The notes: a model not told the origin generated them from the sequence alone. A stretch of 35,354 bases of DNA from Parvibaculum sp036499025 (GCA_036499025.1 DASYEM010000134.1:1-35354), one strand, 5' to 3'. Shown: positions 1-9,165, numbered from the stretch's first letter. Translations and numbers: made by a program.

Positions 1-237
1 GTCCACGACTGTCCGGCAGGTTTCGCGTTACCGGGAGATAGAGAGGACGCATAGCCCGCTATGGCGCTGAATCCTGAAATCATTGCGGCGTCGCGTCCCT
101 TTGTCTTTCACGCACGCCGAAGCAAGTTCAGAGCCAGCGATGGAGACATTGAAACGCTTGATGTTCCTGCACCGCGACGACAGCAGCTATCGGCAAGTTT
201 TGCCTCTTCAGGCAAAAATTGCCGGGCGGAAAAATGT
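1..237. other. left-edge stretch without a recognisable gene
   Basis: This stretch lies downstream of rnpB. Open frames run through it on the plus strand, but they continue into the RNase P RNA gene and resemble no protein family that I recognise. I looked for mraZ or rsmI, which sit beside rnpB in some alphaproteobacteria, and saw neither. The only structure noted is the small hairpin at 198-217, listed separately. Confidence 0.5.
198..217 (-). terminator. possible rnpB 3' hairpin
   Basis: TTTTGCCT and AGGCAAAA form a perfect 8-bp stem around a 4-base loop, about 20 bases past the 3' end of rnpB. On the minus strand no T-run follows the stem, so it is weak as a classical intrinsic terminator. 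It may instead mark the 3' processing or termination region of the RNase P RNA precursor. Confidence 0.35.
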
Positions 238-608
<371 letters not shown>

Positions 609-617
609 ACCCTGTGC

Positions 618-646
618 ACATAAGGGGCATTGTCCGTTGGCGTCAA
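618..646 (-). promoter_or_regulatory. sigma-70-type promoter of rnpB
   Basis: On the minus strand TTGACG (641-646) and TTATGT (618-623) are separated by exactly 17 bases. The downstream edge lies about 9 bases before the P1-defined 5' end of rnpB, which is the right distance for transcription to start at the mature end. Confidence 0.7.
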
Positions 647-739
647 GTTCCTCCCAAAATTGTGCATGGCAGGTGGTTGCGGTTCGCTGCGTCAGCCCCG
701 ACATTGCCCTCAAGCAACCAATCCTGAAGGGAAGAAACA

Positions 740-1702
740 ATGAAAGCTGCCGTCTATTACGAGAATGGCCCGCCCAGCGTTTTCAAATATGAGGATGTGC
801 CCGACCCGAAATGTGAAACGCAGGGCATCATCATCAGGGTCGAGGCTGTCAGCATCGAAGGCGGCGACACGCTGAACCGTGCCGGCGGCGACCTCACCTC
901 TCATCCGCATATCGTCGGCTATCAGGCGGCAGGCACGGTGATCGAGGTCGGCTCCGAAGTTTCCGATTTCAAGGTTGGCGACCGCGCAACCACCATCAAT
1001 TTCGCCGGGTCGCACGCTGAATTGCGATCCATCTATGCGCGCACGGCATGGAAGGTGCCGGACAACCTGGACATCCAGAAAGCCTCGGCCATCCCCGTGC
1101 CTTTCGGTACGGCAGATGATTGCCTGTTCGAGTTTGGCAAATTGCAGTCCGGGCAAACCGTCCTCGTGCAGGCAGGCGCGGGAGCCGTCGGTCTTGCCGC
1201 CATCCAGCTTGCCAAGCGCGCAGGCGCAACGGTGATCGCGACGGCTTCAAGCGACGAGCGCCTCGCCCGCCTCAAAGAGTTTGGTCTCGATCACGGCATC
1301 AACTACGCGACACAGGATCTGGTCGCCGAAGTGAAGCGCCTGACCGACAATCGGGGCGTCAATCTCGTCGTCGATCCCGTCGGCGGCACAACCTTGCAAA
1401 AGTCGATCCTCTCTCTGGCCTATCGCGGTCACGTGTCCCTCGTCGGACAAGCCGGCCGCGATCCCGCCAAGGTCGATGTCTCAACGATGATGCAGGGCAA
1501 TCAGACCCTATCGGGTGTTTTTCTGGGTGCGGAAATCTTTTCCGACCGTGTGCATGACAACATCCAGAGCCACATCAATGATGCCGCGGCGGGTAAGCTG
1601 AAGGTCCAGATCGATAAGACCTTTCCGCTGAAAGACGCTGCTGCGGCGCATGAATATATCGAAAGCCGCAAGGCGGTAGGCCGGGTACTGCTGATCCCGT
1701 AA
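740..1702 (+). CDS. NADPH:quinone oxidoreductase, zinc-independent MDR family
   Basis: This is a 320-residue medium-chain dehydrogenase/reductase of the quinone oxidoreductase (Qor) branch, expected to reduce quinones or enals with NADPH in the cytosol. The N-terminal GroES-like domain covers about residues 1-115. It is followed by a Rossmann fold with the AGAGAVG nucleotide loop at 145-151 and a conserved VDPVGG stretch near 211-216. I see no structural-zinc cysteine cluster and no catalytic zinc set, which fits the Qor subgroup and not true alcohol dehydrogenases. The ATG at 740 follows a purine-rich GAAGGGAAG ribosome-binding site. The gene stands alone, running away from rnpB and converging with the amidase gene after only 3 bases. 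The physiological substrate cannot be read from the sequence. Confidence 0.9.
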   Translation: MKAAVYYENGPPSVFKYEDVPDPKCETQGIIIRVEAVSIEGGDTLNRAGGDLTSHPHIVGYQAAGTVIEVGSEVSDFKVGDRATTINFAGSHAELRSIYARTAWKVPDNLDIQKASAIPVPFGTADDCLFEFGKLQSGQTVLVQAGAGAVGLAAIQLAKRAGATVIATASSDERLARLKEFGLDHGINYATQDLVAEVKRLTDNRGVNLVVDPVGGTTLQKSILSLAYRGHVSLVGQAGRDPAKVDVSTMMQGNQTLSGVFLGAEIFSDRVHDNIQSHINDAAAGKLKVQIDKTFPLKDAAAAHEYIESRKAVGRVLLIP

Positions 1703-1705
1703 GGC

Positions 1706-2443
1706 TCAGGAGCCAACCTTATCGAGAAGAAGACGGAGTGTGGCGACAGTCGAAAGATCGGCCACCCCGTCGACTTTCGCAGGCCTGAAATGGCGCTGGA
1801 AAGCGCGCACCACAGCCTCGGTCTTCGCGTCGTAAACGCCAAGAACCTCAATTCCATATCCGTAATTCGCCAAACGGAACTGAAGCTCCGACACCGGATC
1901 ACCACGGTCCCCGAGCTTCAGCACCGGTCCGTCCATGATCGGCGCAGGATCGACCCAGACGCCGACGCCCGCCCGGGCGAGCCGCGCCCAGTCGAACCAT
2001 TCGCCCGGATCGGATTTCCGCTCCGGCGCAATATCGGAATGCGCAACGACCGAACGCGACACAATCGGATTACGCGCCACGATTTCCTTGCACAGCGCCT
2101 CGACGGCTTTCATCTGCACGTCGGGATAAGGCGGGCAGCCGCCATCATGTCCGCCGTTGGCGATCTCGATGCCGATAGAACGCCCGTTGATATCTGCGAT
2201 GCCCGCCCAGCTTGAGACACCCGCATGCCAGGCGCGTTTTCCCTCATCCACCAGCCGCGTGATGTCGCCCTGCTCATCCACCACGTAATGCGCCGAAACT
2301 TTTGACTGAGGCGAGCACAAAAGGTCGATCGCGCCCTCGGCGGTCTTCATGCCTGTGTAATGCAAAACCAGAATGTCGATGGGAGCGGGCTGCGGCCGGT
2401 CGTTGAAATTGGGCGATGGCCGGTTGGCGATGGGAAGGCTCAT
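1706..2443 (-). CDS. AmpD-like N-acetylmuramoyl-L-alanine amidase with peptidoglycan-binding domain
   Basis: This 245-residue zinc amidase is predicted to cut the amide bond between N-acetylmuramic acid and L-alanine in muropeptides. The Amidase_2 domain spans about residues 20-155. Its likely zinc ligands are H28 (LHYTGM), H135 (VAHSDIAP) and D145 (SDPG), with E93 in GIEIAN also conserved. A PG_binding_1 repeat occupies about residues 172-240 (LGDRGDPVSELQ ... VDGVAD). No signal peptide is visible, so a cytoplasmic role in muropeptide recycling is more likely than secretion. The domain pairing resembles AmiD/AmpD-type enzymes of alphaproteobacteria. It is the last gene of a minus-strand group, 34 bases after the EamA transporter. 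Its start has only a poor ribosome-binding site, which suggests coupled translation. Confidence 0.9.
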   Translation of the reverse strand: MSLPIANRPSPNFNDRPQPAPIDILVLHYTGMKTAEGAIDLLCSPQSKVSAHYVVDEQGDITRLVDEGKRAWHAGVSSWAGIADINGRSIGIEIANGGHDGGCPPYPDVQMKAVEALCKEIVARNPIVSRSVVAHSDIAPERKSDPGEWFDWARLARAGVGVWVDPAPIMDGPVLKLGDRGDPVSELQFRLANYGYGIEVLGVYDAKTEAVVRAFQRHFRPAKVDGVADLSTVATLRLLLDKVGS

Positions 2444-2477
2444 GCAAAGCGCCGTTCAATCAAGGGCCCCGCTTCGA

Positions 2478-3344
2478 TCAAGGGCCGATATCCACGATCT
2501 GCTTCTGCCTCAACGACACGATCAGAATGCCGGTGAGCGCGATCAGCGCGCCGACGACCATCCGCGTCGTCACCACATCGCCGAGCAGTGTGACACTGAA
2601 GATGACGGTGAAGATGGGTGAAAGCAAGGTCAGCGGCGCTGTCTGCGTCACCTCATACCGCTGCAATAGATAGTAAATGCCTGCATGGCCGATCAAGCTT
2701 GAGGCAAAGGCCGTGTAGCAAATGCCGCTCCACTGGAGAAGCGACGCCGTTTTGATGAGTTCCCAGTGACCGCTCTCGAAGGCGAGCGAACAGACGAGCA
2801 TCATCGGCCCGGCGATCACCGCGATCCATGCCTGCATTTCGAAGACGCCGACATTCCTGATCTGCCGCTGGAAGATCGTGCCGACGGAACCGATCAGCGC
2901 CGAAATGACGACGAAGATCACCCCCGTCAAAAAGTTGAACACCGTCGGATCAAAGCTGATGACCATGACGCCGACAAAGGACAGACCGATACCGAGCCAG
3001 CGCTTCCAGCGCACCTGCTCTTTCAAGAAGATGACGGAAAGAATCGTCGCAAAGGGCACGCCGAGCTGGCTGACGACGGCGACAACGGACGGGTTTGAAA
3101 GCGCCACACCAGCAAAGAAAAATCCAAAGCCCAGCGGCCCAGCGCAAAGCGCGATGACGAGAACCTGCTTCATCCGCCCCTCATGCAGCCTGAGGAACGG
3201 AAACAGCACCATGATGATGAGAATGAAGCGGATCGCCGTGAACATCATCGGCGGAAAATGCCCAAGGCTCACCTTGGCCGCGACAAGCGCGAACCCCCAG
3301 ATGAGGTTTATGAGCATCATGAAAGCGAGGTGCTGGCGGGTCAT
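2478..3344 (-). CDS. EamA/DMT-superfamily membrane transporter
   Basis: This 288-residue inner-membrane protein has two EamA repeats and about ten hydrophobic helices. The N-terminal pattern LINLIWGFALVAAKVSL and the later GVMVISFDPTVFNF are typical of the drug/metabolite transporter superfamily (RhaT/YdcZ-like permeases). Substrates in this family range from amino acids to drugs and cannot be inferred here. The frame stays open upstream to 3455, but I chose the ATG at 3344 because MTRQHLAFMMLINLIWGF matches how the family begins. The longer start would also add an atypical arginine-rich leader and overlap the upstream co-chaperone gene. A C-terminal polar tail (SLRQKQIVDIGP) follows the last helix. 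Confidence 0.88.
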   Translation of the reverse strand: MTRQHLAFMMLINLIWGFALVAAKVSLGHFPPMMFTAIRFILIIMVLFPFLRLHEGRMKQVLVIALCAGPLGFGFFFAGVALSNPSVVAVVSQLGVPFATILSVIFLKEQVRWKRWLGIGLSFVGVMVISFDPTVFNFLTGVIFVVISALIGSVGTIFQRQIRNVGVFEMQAWIAVIAGPMMLVCSLAFESGHWELIKTASLLQWSGICYTAFASSLIGHAGIYYLLQRYEVTQTAPLTLLSPIFTVIFSVTLLGDVVTTRMVVGALIALTGILIVSLRQKQIVDIGP

Positions 3345-3411
3345 AAGGTCCGGCGGGGCTTGAACGGCTCTTGTTAGCGCAAGCCTGTGGGCTCGCCTAG
3401 CCCCGCCTCGC

Positions 3412-4128
3412 TCAATCCTGAGCGTTAAGGCCTCTTTGTCGCAATATCTTCTCATAGGCGACGTTGATCATCGCCAGCTTCTCATTGGCGATGGAAACAA
3501 GCTCCTTCGGCACGCCGCGCGCGATCAGCGTATCGGGATGGTTTTCGCGCACCAGCCGCCGATAGGCCTTTTTCAGATCGTCGCTCGAAATATCGGGTGT
3601 GATGCCCAGGATCAGATAGGGGTCGGTCTTCTCCGGCCCGAGATGGCTCGCCCTGATGCGCGCGAATTCGACTTCGGAAAAGCCGAATATATCGGCCACC
3701 GTGCGCAGATATTCGAGTTCGGCAGGATGGATGTATTTATCCGCCTTCGCGATATGGAAAAGCGCATCAAGCACGTCTTCAAGCGTCGCCGGCCGGTCGC
3801 GATAGACGCGCGCCACCTGCTCCGCATAGGCCTGAAAGCCCGCCACGTCTTGCTGTGCAATCCGGTAAACGCGGTTTACGTTCGCGCGCTCGGTATCCGG
3901 CACCTTCAGCACTTCCTCAAAGGCGCGGATTTCGGCTTCAGTCACCTGCCCATCGGCCTTGGCCATTTTGGCGGAGAGTGCGATCAGCGCGACGGTGAAA
4001 ACCACTTCGTCGTCCGCAAGGGCCCGGTCGATGACGAGATGTCCCGCCACCGCGCCGACAAGCGCGCCGAGGGGTCCGCCGACCGCTAGCCCGACACCGG
4101 CTCCCGCAATTTTTCCCCAAATGGACAT
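3412..4128 (-). CDS. DjlA-like TerB/DnaJ-domain co-chaperone
   Basis: This is a 238-residue protein with the architecture of DjlA. A glycine-rich hydrophobic N-terminal segment (about 5-33) could insert in the membrane, a TerB-like helical domain covers about 44-155, and a C-terminal J domain covers about 168-235. The J domain keeps the HPD tripeptide (197-199) needed to stimulate DnaK ATPase, within RLVRENHPDT. It would recruit DnaK at the inner membrane. It is the first gene of the group that continues with the EamA transporter (67-base gap) and the amidase. The ATG at 4128 gives the canonical MSIWGKI start of the family. The gene is probably equivalent to djlA, but I leave the symbol blank because alphaproteobacterial TerB-DnaJ proteins are heterogeneous. 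Confidence 0.88.
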   Translation of the reverse strand: MSIWGKIAGAGVGLAVGGPLGALVGAVAGHLVIDRALADDEVVFTVALIALSAKMAKADGQVTEAEIRAFEEVLKVPDTERANVNRVYRIAQQDVAGFQAYAEQVARVYRDRPATLEDVLDALFHIAKADKYIHPAELEYLRTVADIFGFSEVEFARIRASHLGPEKTDPYLILGITPDISSDDLKKAYRRLVRENHPDTLIARGVPKELVSIANEKLAMINVAYEKILRQRGLNAQD

Positions 4129-4215
4129 GAAGCCAGTTTAGAGGGATTTTTCCCGGGTCGCACTTGGCAAATCCGCACATCGTTTTGACGGATTGAACCT
4201 ACCCTGCAATTTCAG

Positions 4216-4257
4216 CCAAAAACGACAACGACCGGCCACGCTTTCGCGGACTGGTCG
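4216..4257 (-). terminator. probable terminator after the glycine-zipper lipoprotein gene
   Basis: On the minus strand CGACCAGTCCGCG and CGTGGCCGGTCG form an imperfect stem with a short loop (4229-4257). A T-rich tail (TTGTCGTTTTT) follows. It lies between the lipoprotein gene and the co-chaperone gene, both on the minus strand. Confidence 0.5.
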
Positions 4258-4281
4258 CCAATCTTTCCCAAGAGAAATATT

Positions 4282-4503
4282 TTAACGGCCACCCGTGACC
4301 GCATTACCGATCACTGCGCCCGCCGCTGCGCCACCAATGGTCGCGGCGGTTTTACCGTTGCCCTTGCCGATGGAGTTACCGGCCACACCGCCCGCCGCGC
4401 CGCCCACCAGCGCGCCACAAGCCGTCAACCCCATCGGGGAAAGGGCGAGCAAACCGATGATCGCGTAACGGCCCGCTTTGGAAGCGAATGAAGACATACG
4501 CAT
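4282..4503 (-). CDS. small glycine-zipper lipoprotein
   Basis: This 73-residue protein carries a basic N-terminus, a hydrophobic core and a lipobox LTAC with the modified cysteine at residue 29, so it is predicted to be a lipoprotein. The mature part is dominated by glycine/alanine repeats (GALVGGAAGGVAGNSIGKG, then GGAAAGAVIGNAVTGG), the glycine-zipper pattern found in Rick_17kDa/SlyB-like and YMGG-type outer-membrane lipoproteins. The ATG at 4503 is preceded by AGAGG at a suitable distance, which favours it over the ATG two codons downstream. The gene is divergent from the oxoprolinase. The precise role is unknown. Such proteins often affect envelope integrity. Confidence 0.8.
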   Translation of the reverse strand: MRMSSFASKAGRYAIIGLLALSPMGLTACGALVGGAAGGVAGNSIGKGNGKTAATIGGAAAGAVIGNAVTGGR

Positions 4504-4629
4504 GGCGTAACCTCTGTTCTATGTTCACTGTCAAATAAACGAGCGATCTCTATTCGCGTTCCGTTGAAAAAGCAGCGAATGTGCCATTCCGGCTCGCCCA
4601 CATCTCCCTCTTGTGGCACGTTCACGCAC

Positions 4630-7600
4630 ATGAGCGATCAAGGCGAAGCATCATCCCGCTGGGATTTCTGGATCGACCGTGGCGGCACGTTCACGGACAT
4701 TGTCGCGCGCGCGCCGGGCGGGCGTCTGATCGCACACAAACTATTGTCGGAAAATCCCGGACGCTATGAAGATGCCGCCCTGCAAGGCATCCGCGATCTG
4801 CTTGGCCTGCCAGAAAATGCGCCGCTCTCATCAGCGTGCATCGGCGCCGTCAAGATGGGCACGACGGTCGCGACGAACGCGCTGCTGGAACGCAAGGGCG
4901 AGCGCGTACTGTTCCTCACCACCAAAGGCTTCGCCGACGCGCTTCGCATCGGCTATCAGAATCGCCCGCATCTTTTCCGTCTAAAAATCGAAAAGCCCGA
5001 CATGCTTTTCGAGAGCTCCGTTGAAGTCTCCGAACGCCTCACCACCGAAGGCGATGTCCTGACACCCTTCGATGAAGAGGAAACGCGCCACACCCTTGCC
5101 ACCGCCTATGCGAACGGTATCCGCGCCGTCGCCATCTGCTTCATGCACGGCTATCGCTATCCGGCCCACGAAGAGATTGCCGCACGCATCGCCCAGGAGA
5201 TCGGCTTCACGCAAATCTCGGCGAGCCACCTCGTCAGTCCCTTGATGAAATTCGTCTCGCGCGGCGACACAACGGTCGTCGATGCCTATCTCTCGCCGAT
5301 CCTTCGCCGCTATGTCGATCGCGTCTCAAGCGCGCTCGGCGCAGAGACACGCCTCTTCTTCATGCAATCTTCCGGTGGCCTCACCGACGCCTCCCTCTTT
5401 GAGGGCAAGGACGCGATTCTCTCCGGCCCTGCTGGTGGCGTCGTCGGCGCGGTCGAAACCGCGCGCCTCGCCGGATTGCCCCGCATCATCGGTTTCGACA
5501 TGGGCGGCACCTCAACGGACGTTTGCCACTATGACGGCGAGCTGGAACGCAGCTTCGAAACCGAAGTGGCAGGCGTCCGCATGCGCGCCCCGATGATGCA
5601 GATCCACACGGTCGCGGCAGGCGGCGGCTCAATCCTCCATTTCGACAATATGCGCCTCCGCGTCGGCCCTGATAGCGCAGGCGCCAATCCCGGCCCCGCC
5701 GCCTATCGCCTGGGCGGTCCGCTCACCGTCACTGACGCCAATGTGATGGTCGGCAAGCTGATGCCGAATTTTTTCCCGCGCGTCTTCGGTCCCGCCGCCG
5801 ACGAGATGCTCGACGCCGAAGCCGTCCGCGCACGCTTTGCCGCCCTCGCCACCGAGATCGGCCGTCCGCCGGAAGAAACCGCCGAAGGTTTCATCCGCAT
5901 CGCGGTCGAAAACATGGCGCAGGCGATCAAGAAAATCTCCGTCCAGCGCGGCCATGACGTCACGGGCTATGCGCTGGCCTGCTTCGGCGGCGCGGGCGGC
6001 CAACACGCCTGTCTCGTCGCCGGCGCGCTCGGCATGAGCCGCGTCTTCTTTCATCCGCTTTCCGGCGTGCTCTCCGCCTATGGCATGGGCCTCGCCGATA
6101 TCCGCGCAATCCGCGAACGCGCCATCGAGGCCGCACTCGACGAAGCCGGTCTCGCCATCGTCGCCGAGGCCATCGCCGCGCTTGGAGCCGAAGCCCGTGC
6201 AGAAGTGGAGAGGCAAGACATCGCCGCCGCCGGCATCGCCCTCCTCCCGCGCCTCCATCTGCGCTACGCCGGGACCGACACCGCTCTCATCATCGATCAT
6301 GGTCCGCTCGCTATGATCCGGGCGAATTTCGAAGCAGCGCACCGCAAACGCTTCGGCTTCATCGCCGAAGAAAAACCCGTCATCATCGAGGCCGTTTCCG
6401 TCGAAGCCGTGGGCAAGGACGCAAATATCGTTGAAGAACCCGACTCTGCCGCGCAATCGCGCATCACCCCGGAGCCGACCCTCATCACTTCCATTTTTAC
6501 CGAAGGCGCTTGGCGCGATGCGCCGGTCCATCGCCGCGAGGCTCTCGCGCCCGGCAACGCGCTAACCGGCCCCGCCATTATCATCGAGCCGCATCAAACC
6601 ATCGTCATCGAGCCCGGCTGGTCGGCGGAGGTCACGCCGCTCAATCACATTCTCCTGACCCGCCATGAAGCCAAATATCGCGCTCATGCCATCGGCACGG
6701 AAGCCGATCCGGTCATGCTCGAGATTTTCAACAATCTTTTCATGTCGATTGCCGAACAGATGGGCTTTACGCTCGAAAAGACCGCCTATTCGGTAAATAT
6801 CAAGGAACGGCTCGATTTCTCCTGCGCCGTCTTCGACCGTTCAGGTGGCCTCGTCGCCAATGCGCCGCACATGCCGGTGCATCTGGGCTCCATGGGCGCG
6901 AGCGTTCGCACGGTCATCGAACAAAACGCGGATATGAACCCCGGCGACGTCTTCGTGCTGAATGCGCCCTATAATGGCGGCACGCATCTGCCTGACGTCA
7001 CCGTCGTCGCGCCCGTCTACGATGAGACAAATACGACGCGCCTCTTCTACGTCGCCGCGCGCGGCCATCAGGCCGACATCGGCGGCATCTCGCCGGGCTC
7101 AATGCCTGCTCACTCCACAACCGTCGAGGAAGAAGGCATCCTCATCGACAATTTCCGCCTGGTTGAACGCGGTCACTTCCGCGAAGCCGAAATGCGCGCT
7201 TTGCTCTCTTCAGGCCGCTGGCCAGCCCGCAACCCGGATCAGAACATCGCCGATCTCCGCGCCGAAATCGCCGCCTGCGAGAAAGGCGCGCATGAACTCC
7301 GCAAGATGGTTCGCGACTTCGGCCTCGATGTCGTTGAAGCCTATATGCGCCACGTTCAGGATAATGCAGAGGAAAGCGTCCGTCGCGTCATCGGCAAGCT
7401 GAAAGACGCATCTTTCGAGCAGGAGATGGATGACGGCTCCGTCATCCGCGTGAAAGTCACGGTGAACCACGAAAGCCGTTCCGCGAAAATCGACTTCACG
7501 GGCACCAGCGTCGAACTCAAAAGTAACCTCAATGCCCCTTCCGCCGTCGCCCGCGCAGCGGTACTGTATGTTTTTCGCTGCATGGTCGATGATGACATTC

Positions 7601-8235
7601 CGCTAAATGAGGGATGTCTCAAGCCGCTCGACATCGTGATCCCCGAAGGGTCGATGCTCGCGCCCCGTTATCCTGCCGCCGTGGTCGGCGGCAATGTCGA
7701 GACAAGCCAGGCCGTCACGGACGCGCTCTTCGGTGCCTTCGGCGTCATGGCTTCGGCGCAGGGCACGATGAACAACCTAACCTTCGGCAACGACAAGTAT
7801 CAGTATTACGAGACGATCTGTGGTGGCGCTGGTGCAGGCCCGGCCTTCGACGGCGCCGATGCCGTGCACACCCACATGACCAACTCGCGGCTCACCGATC
7901 CCGAGATTCTCGAATGGCGCTTCCCCGTCATACTCGAGAGCTTCTCGATCCGGCGCGGCTCCGGCGGCAAGGGCACGCATAAAGGCGGCGACGGCGCGAC
8001 ACGCACCATCCGCTTTCGTGAAAAAATGTCTGTCTCGATCCTCTCGACACATCGCATCATCGCGCCTTTCGGATTGAACGGCGGCGGCGATGCAGCGCCC
8101 GGAAAAAACTCCATTCGCCATGCTGACAGGCATGTTGAGAAGCTCGCTGGCTCCGCCCAGCGCGAGCTTGAGGCAGGCGATGCGATCATCATCGAAACCC
8201 CGGGCGGTGGAGCATTTGGCCCGTCCGATTTGTGA
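4630..8235 (+). CDS. fused hydantoinase A/B family protein, probable 5-oxoprolinase
   Basis: This is a 1201-residue ATP-dependent amidohydrolase that joins the HyuA-type and HyuB-type subunits in one chain, as in 5-oxoprolinases, which open 5-oxo-L-proline to glutamate. The N-terminal part starts with FWIDRGGTFTDIVAR, the phosphate-binding entry of the HyuA fold. It also has GTTVATNALLERKG and GFDMGGTSTDVC, which are typical of its actin-like ATPase core. The HyuB half starts near residue 690 (DPVMLEIFNNLFMSIAEQMG) and ends in the usual glycine-rich ETPGGGAFG. An upstream ATG at 4564 would add 22 residues. I prefer 4630 because the protein then starts a few residues before the conserved FWIDRGG, as in homologues, although no good ribosome-binding site is visible at either. 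The gene stands alone, so the true substrate (oxoproline or another hydantoin-like ring) is inferred from family only. Confidence 0.9.
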   Translation: MSDQGEASSRWDFWIDRGGTFTDIVARAPGGRLIAHKLLSENPGRYEDAALQGIRDLLGLPENAPLSSACIGAVKMGTTVATNALLERKGERVLFLTTKGFADALRIGYQNRPHLFRLKIEKPDMLFESSVEVSERLTTEGDVLTPFDEEETRHTLATAYANGIRAVAICFMHGYRYPAHEEIAARIAQEIGFTQISASHLVSPLMKFVSRGDTTVVDAYLSPILRRYVDRVSSALGAETRLFFMQSSGGLTDASLFEGKDAILSGPAGGVVGAVETARLAGLPRIIGFDMGGTSTDVCHYDGELERSFETEVAGVRMRAPMMQIHTVAAGGGSILHFDNMRLRVGPDSAGANPGPAAYRLGGPLTVTDANVMVGKLMPNFFPRVFGPAADEMLDAEAVRARFAALATEIGRPPEETAEGFIRIAVENMAQAIKKISVQRGHDVTGYALACFGGAGGQHACLVAGALGMSRVFFHPLSGVLSAYGMGLADIRAIRERAIEAALDEAGLAIVAEAIAALGAEARAEVERQDIAAAGIALLPRLHLRYAGTDTALIIDHGPLAMIRANFEAAHRKRFGFIAEEKPVIIEAVSVEAVGKDANIVEEPDSAAQSRITPEPTLITSIFTEGAWRDAPVHRREALAPGNALTGPAIIIEPHQTIVIEPGWSAEVTPLNHILLTRHEAKYRAHAIGTEADPVMLEIFNNLFMSIAEQMGFTLEKTAYSVNIKERLDFSCAVFDRSGGLVANAPHMPVHLGSMGASVRTVIEQNADMNPGDVFVLNAPYNGGTHLPDVTVVAPVYDETNTTRLFYVAARGHQADIGGISPGSMPAHSTTVEEEGILIDNFRLVERGHFREAEMRALLSSGRWPARNPDQNIADLRAEIAACEKGAHELRKMVRDFGLDVVEAYMRHVQDNAEESVRRVIGKLKDASFEQEMDDGSVIRVKVTVNHESRSAKIDFTGTSVELKSNLNAPSAVARAAVLYVFRCMVDDDIPLNEGCLKPLDIVIPEGSMLAPRYPAAVVGGNVETSQAVTDALFGAFGVMASAQGTMNNLTFGNDKYQYYETICGGAGAGPAFDGADAVHTHMTNSRLTDPEILEWRFPVILESFSIRRGSGGKGTHKGGDGATRTIRFREKMSVSILSTHRIIAPFGLNGGGDAAPGKNSIRHADRHVEKLAGSAQRELEAGDAIIIETPGGGAFGPSDL

Positions 8236-8491
8236 AATGCACAGTCCCTCGAATCGGCGCACACACAACTCATCCCCCGTGACGATCCGGGACATGGCAA
8301 CGTCACCACAATTGCCATATTTCAGGCCGATCTCCGCCGCTTGTGAGGCCGTGCAATCGCGCCACAATGTGGCCGGAACAACGCAGCCATAAATTGGCTT
8401 GCGCCTTCTTCAGAGCAGGAGAAACTTCACTCGTGACCCCCTGTTGGGCACCTGTTTCGTGCTTTGGCGATGACCACTTCGGGAGGCCAAA
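8236..8491. other. intergenic region without a confident gene
   Basis: This stretch follows the oxoprolinase and precedes the micropeptide gene. A cysteine-rich minus-strand frame crosses it but has no good start and runs on into the antisense of the oxoprolinase, so I do not call it. No clear terminator hairpin or RNA structure was seen. Confidence 0.5.
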
Positions 8492-8575
8492 ATGACCTTG
8501 TCCACGCAAGTCGGTTACCTAGTCACCTGTCTCGCATTCGTATTCGTCGGCGCAATTACCGTTGGGCTTCTATAA
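8492..8575 (+). CDS. putative 27-residue single-helix membrane peptide
   Basis: A short open frame starts with ATG at 8492 and ends with TAA at 8573-8575. It encodes MTLSTQVGYL followed by a hydrophobic segment VTCLAFVFVGAITVGLL that is long enough to span the membrane once. A strong Shine-Dalgarno GGGAGG (8481-8486) sits 5 bases ahead of the ATG, the best such site in the neighbourhood. Single-pass peptides of this size are often missed by annotation. Nothing in the sequence shows its function. Neighbours are the oxoprolinase upstream on the same strand and a decarboxylase-family gene converging downstream. The call rests on the ribosome-binding site plus hydrophobicity, so chance is still possible. 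Confidence 0.5.
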   Translation: MTLSTQVGYLVTCLAFVFVGAITVGLL

Positions 8576-8586
8576 GCCCCGTTCCT

Positions 8587-9135
8587 TCACGCGCCCGACG
8601 GAAACCTTGCCGCATACGGCTCGGGCGGCAGGCGCATCGCGTTCACGACAAACGATACCATATGATAAAATCCCGCCAGCATGATGAGTTCGATGAGCTG
8701 CTCATCGCGAAATTCACGCACGAGTTCAGTCCACAACGCGTCGTCAACTGTCGCCGTGTCGTGAAGCTGATCGACGAGCCGGACGATCAGACGTTCGCGG
8801 TCATTCCAGCATGCTACATCGGCGTCCTTGGCAACCGTTGCCTCGATTTCAACCCGCCCGAGGCCAGCCGCTTCGGCAAATAGCGCAACATGCACGCCCC
8901 ACTCATATTCGCCACCGCATCGTCCGCAGGTGCGGTCAATGGCGATCTCGCGCTCGCGCAAACTGATCGTGCCTTTGTCTAGAAGCCCGCCTGCCATAAA
9001 GCGGCGAAAGAGGCGCGGCTCGCGCGCAAGCGTGCGAAACAGGAGCAAGGGCTCCCGGCCCTGCATCAGATCTTCCAGCGTCTTCTCCATATCGGGTTCG
9101 TAAGGCTGAGCGGCGGGTACGATCCGGGCCGTCAT
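8587..9135 (-). CDS. carboxymuconolactone decarboxylase/AhpD-like family protein
   Basis: This 182-residue alpha-helical protein belongs to the CMD/AhpD-like family. The core motif is E62-x7-C70-x2-C73-x8-H82 (EREIAIDRTCGRCGGEYEWGVH region), which contains the CxxC pair and histidine of the peroxidase-like members. It may therefore be a thiol-dependent peroxidase or reductase and not a true decarboxylase. The ATG at 9135 is chosen because GGAG stands 6-7 bases ahead of it. An upstream in-frame TTG lies inside that ribosome-binding site and is unlikely. The gene is divergent from an HxlR-type regulator, and the 78-base gap holds a palindrome. This arrangement suggests direct control by that regulator, perhaps in response to an electrophile or oxidant. 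Confidence 0.85.
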   Translation of the reverse strand: MTARIVPAAQPYEPDMEKTLEDLMQGREPLLLFRTLAREPRLFRRFMAGGLLDKGTISLREREIAIDRTCGRCGGEYEWGVHVALFAEAAGLGRVEIEATVAKDADVACWNDRERLIVRLVDQLHDTATVDDALWTELVREFRDEQLIELIMLAGFYHMVSFVVNAMRLPPEPYAARFPSGA

Positions 9136-9148
9136 GGCTTTCTCCAAT

Positions 9149-9165
9149 GCTACTATTTCAGTAGC
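9149..9165. promoter_or_regulatory. palindromic candidate operator for the HxlR-type regulator
   Basis: GCTACT and AGTAGC form a perfect 6-bp inverted repeat around ATTTC, placed in the divergent gap 14 bases upstream of the CMD-family start codon. A further half-site-like GTAGC occurs near 9190. HxlR-family proteins bind short palindromes of this kind, so this is a plausible shared operator. Confidence 0.5.

Noticed and set aside
5629..6531. A 300-codon minus-strand frame inside the oxoprolinase
   Set aside because: Shadow of a clearly recognised gene. Composition is that of a mirrored coding frame.
8236..8367. Cysteine-rich minus-strand frame after the oxoprolinase (LWRDCTASQAAEIGLKYG...)
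   Set aside because: It looks protein-like at first, but it has only a TTG start without a ribosome-binding site and runs open far into the antisense of the oxoprolinase.
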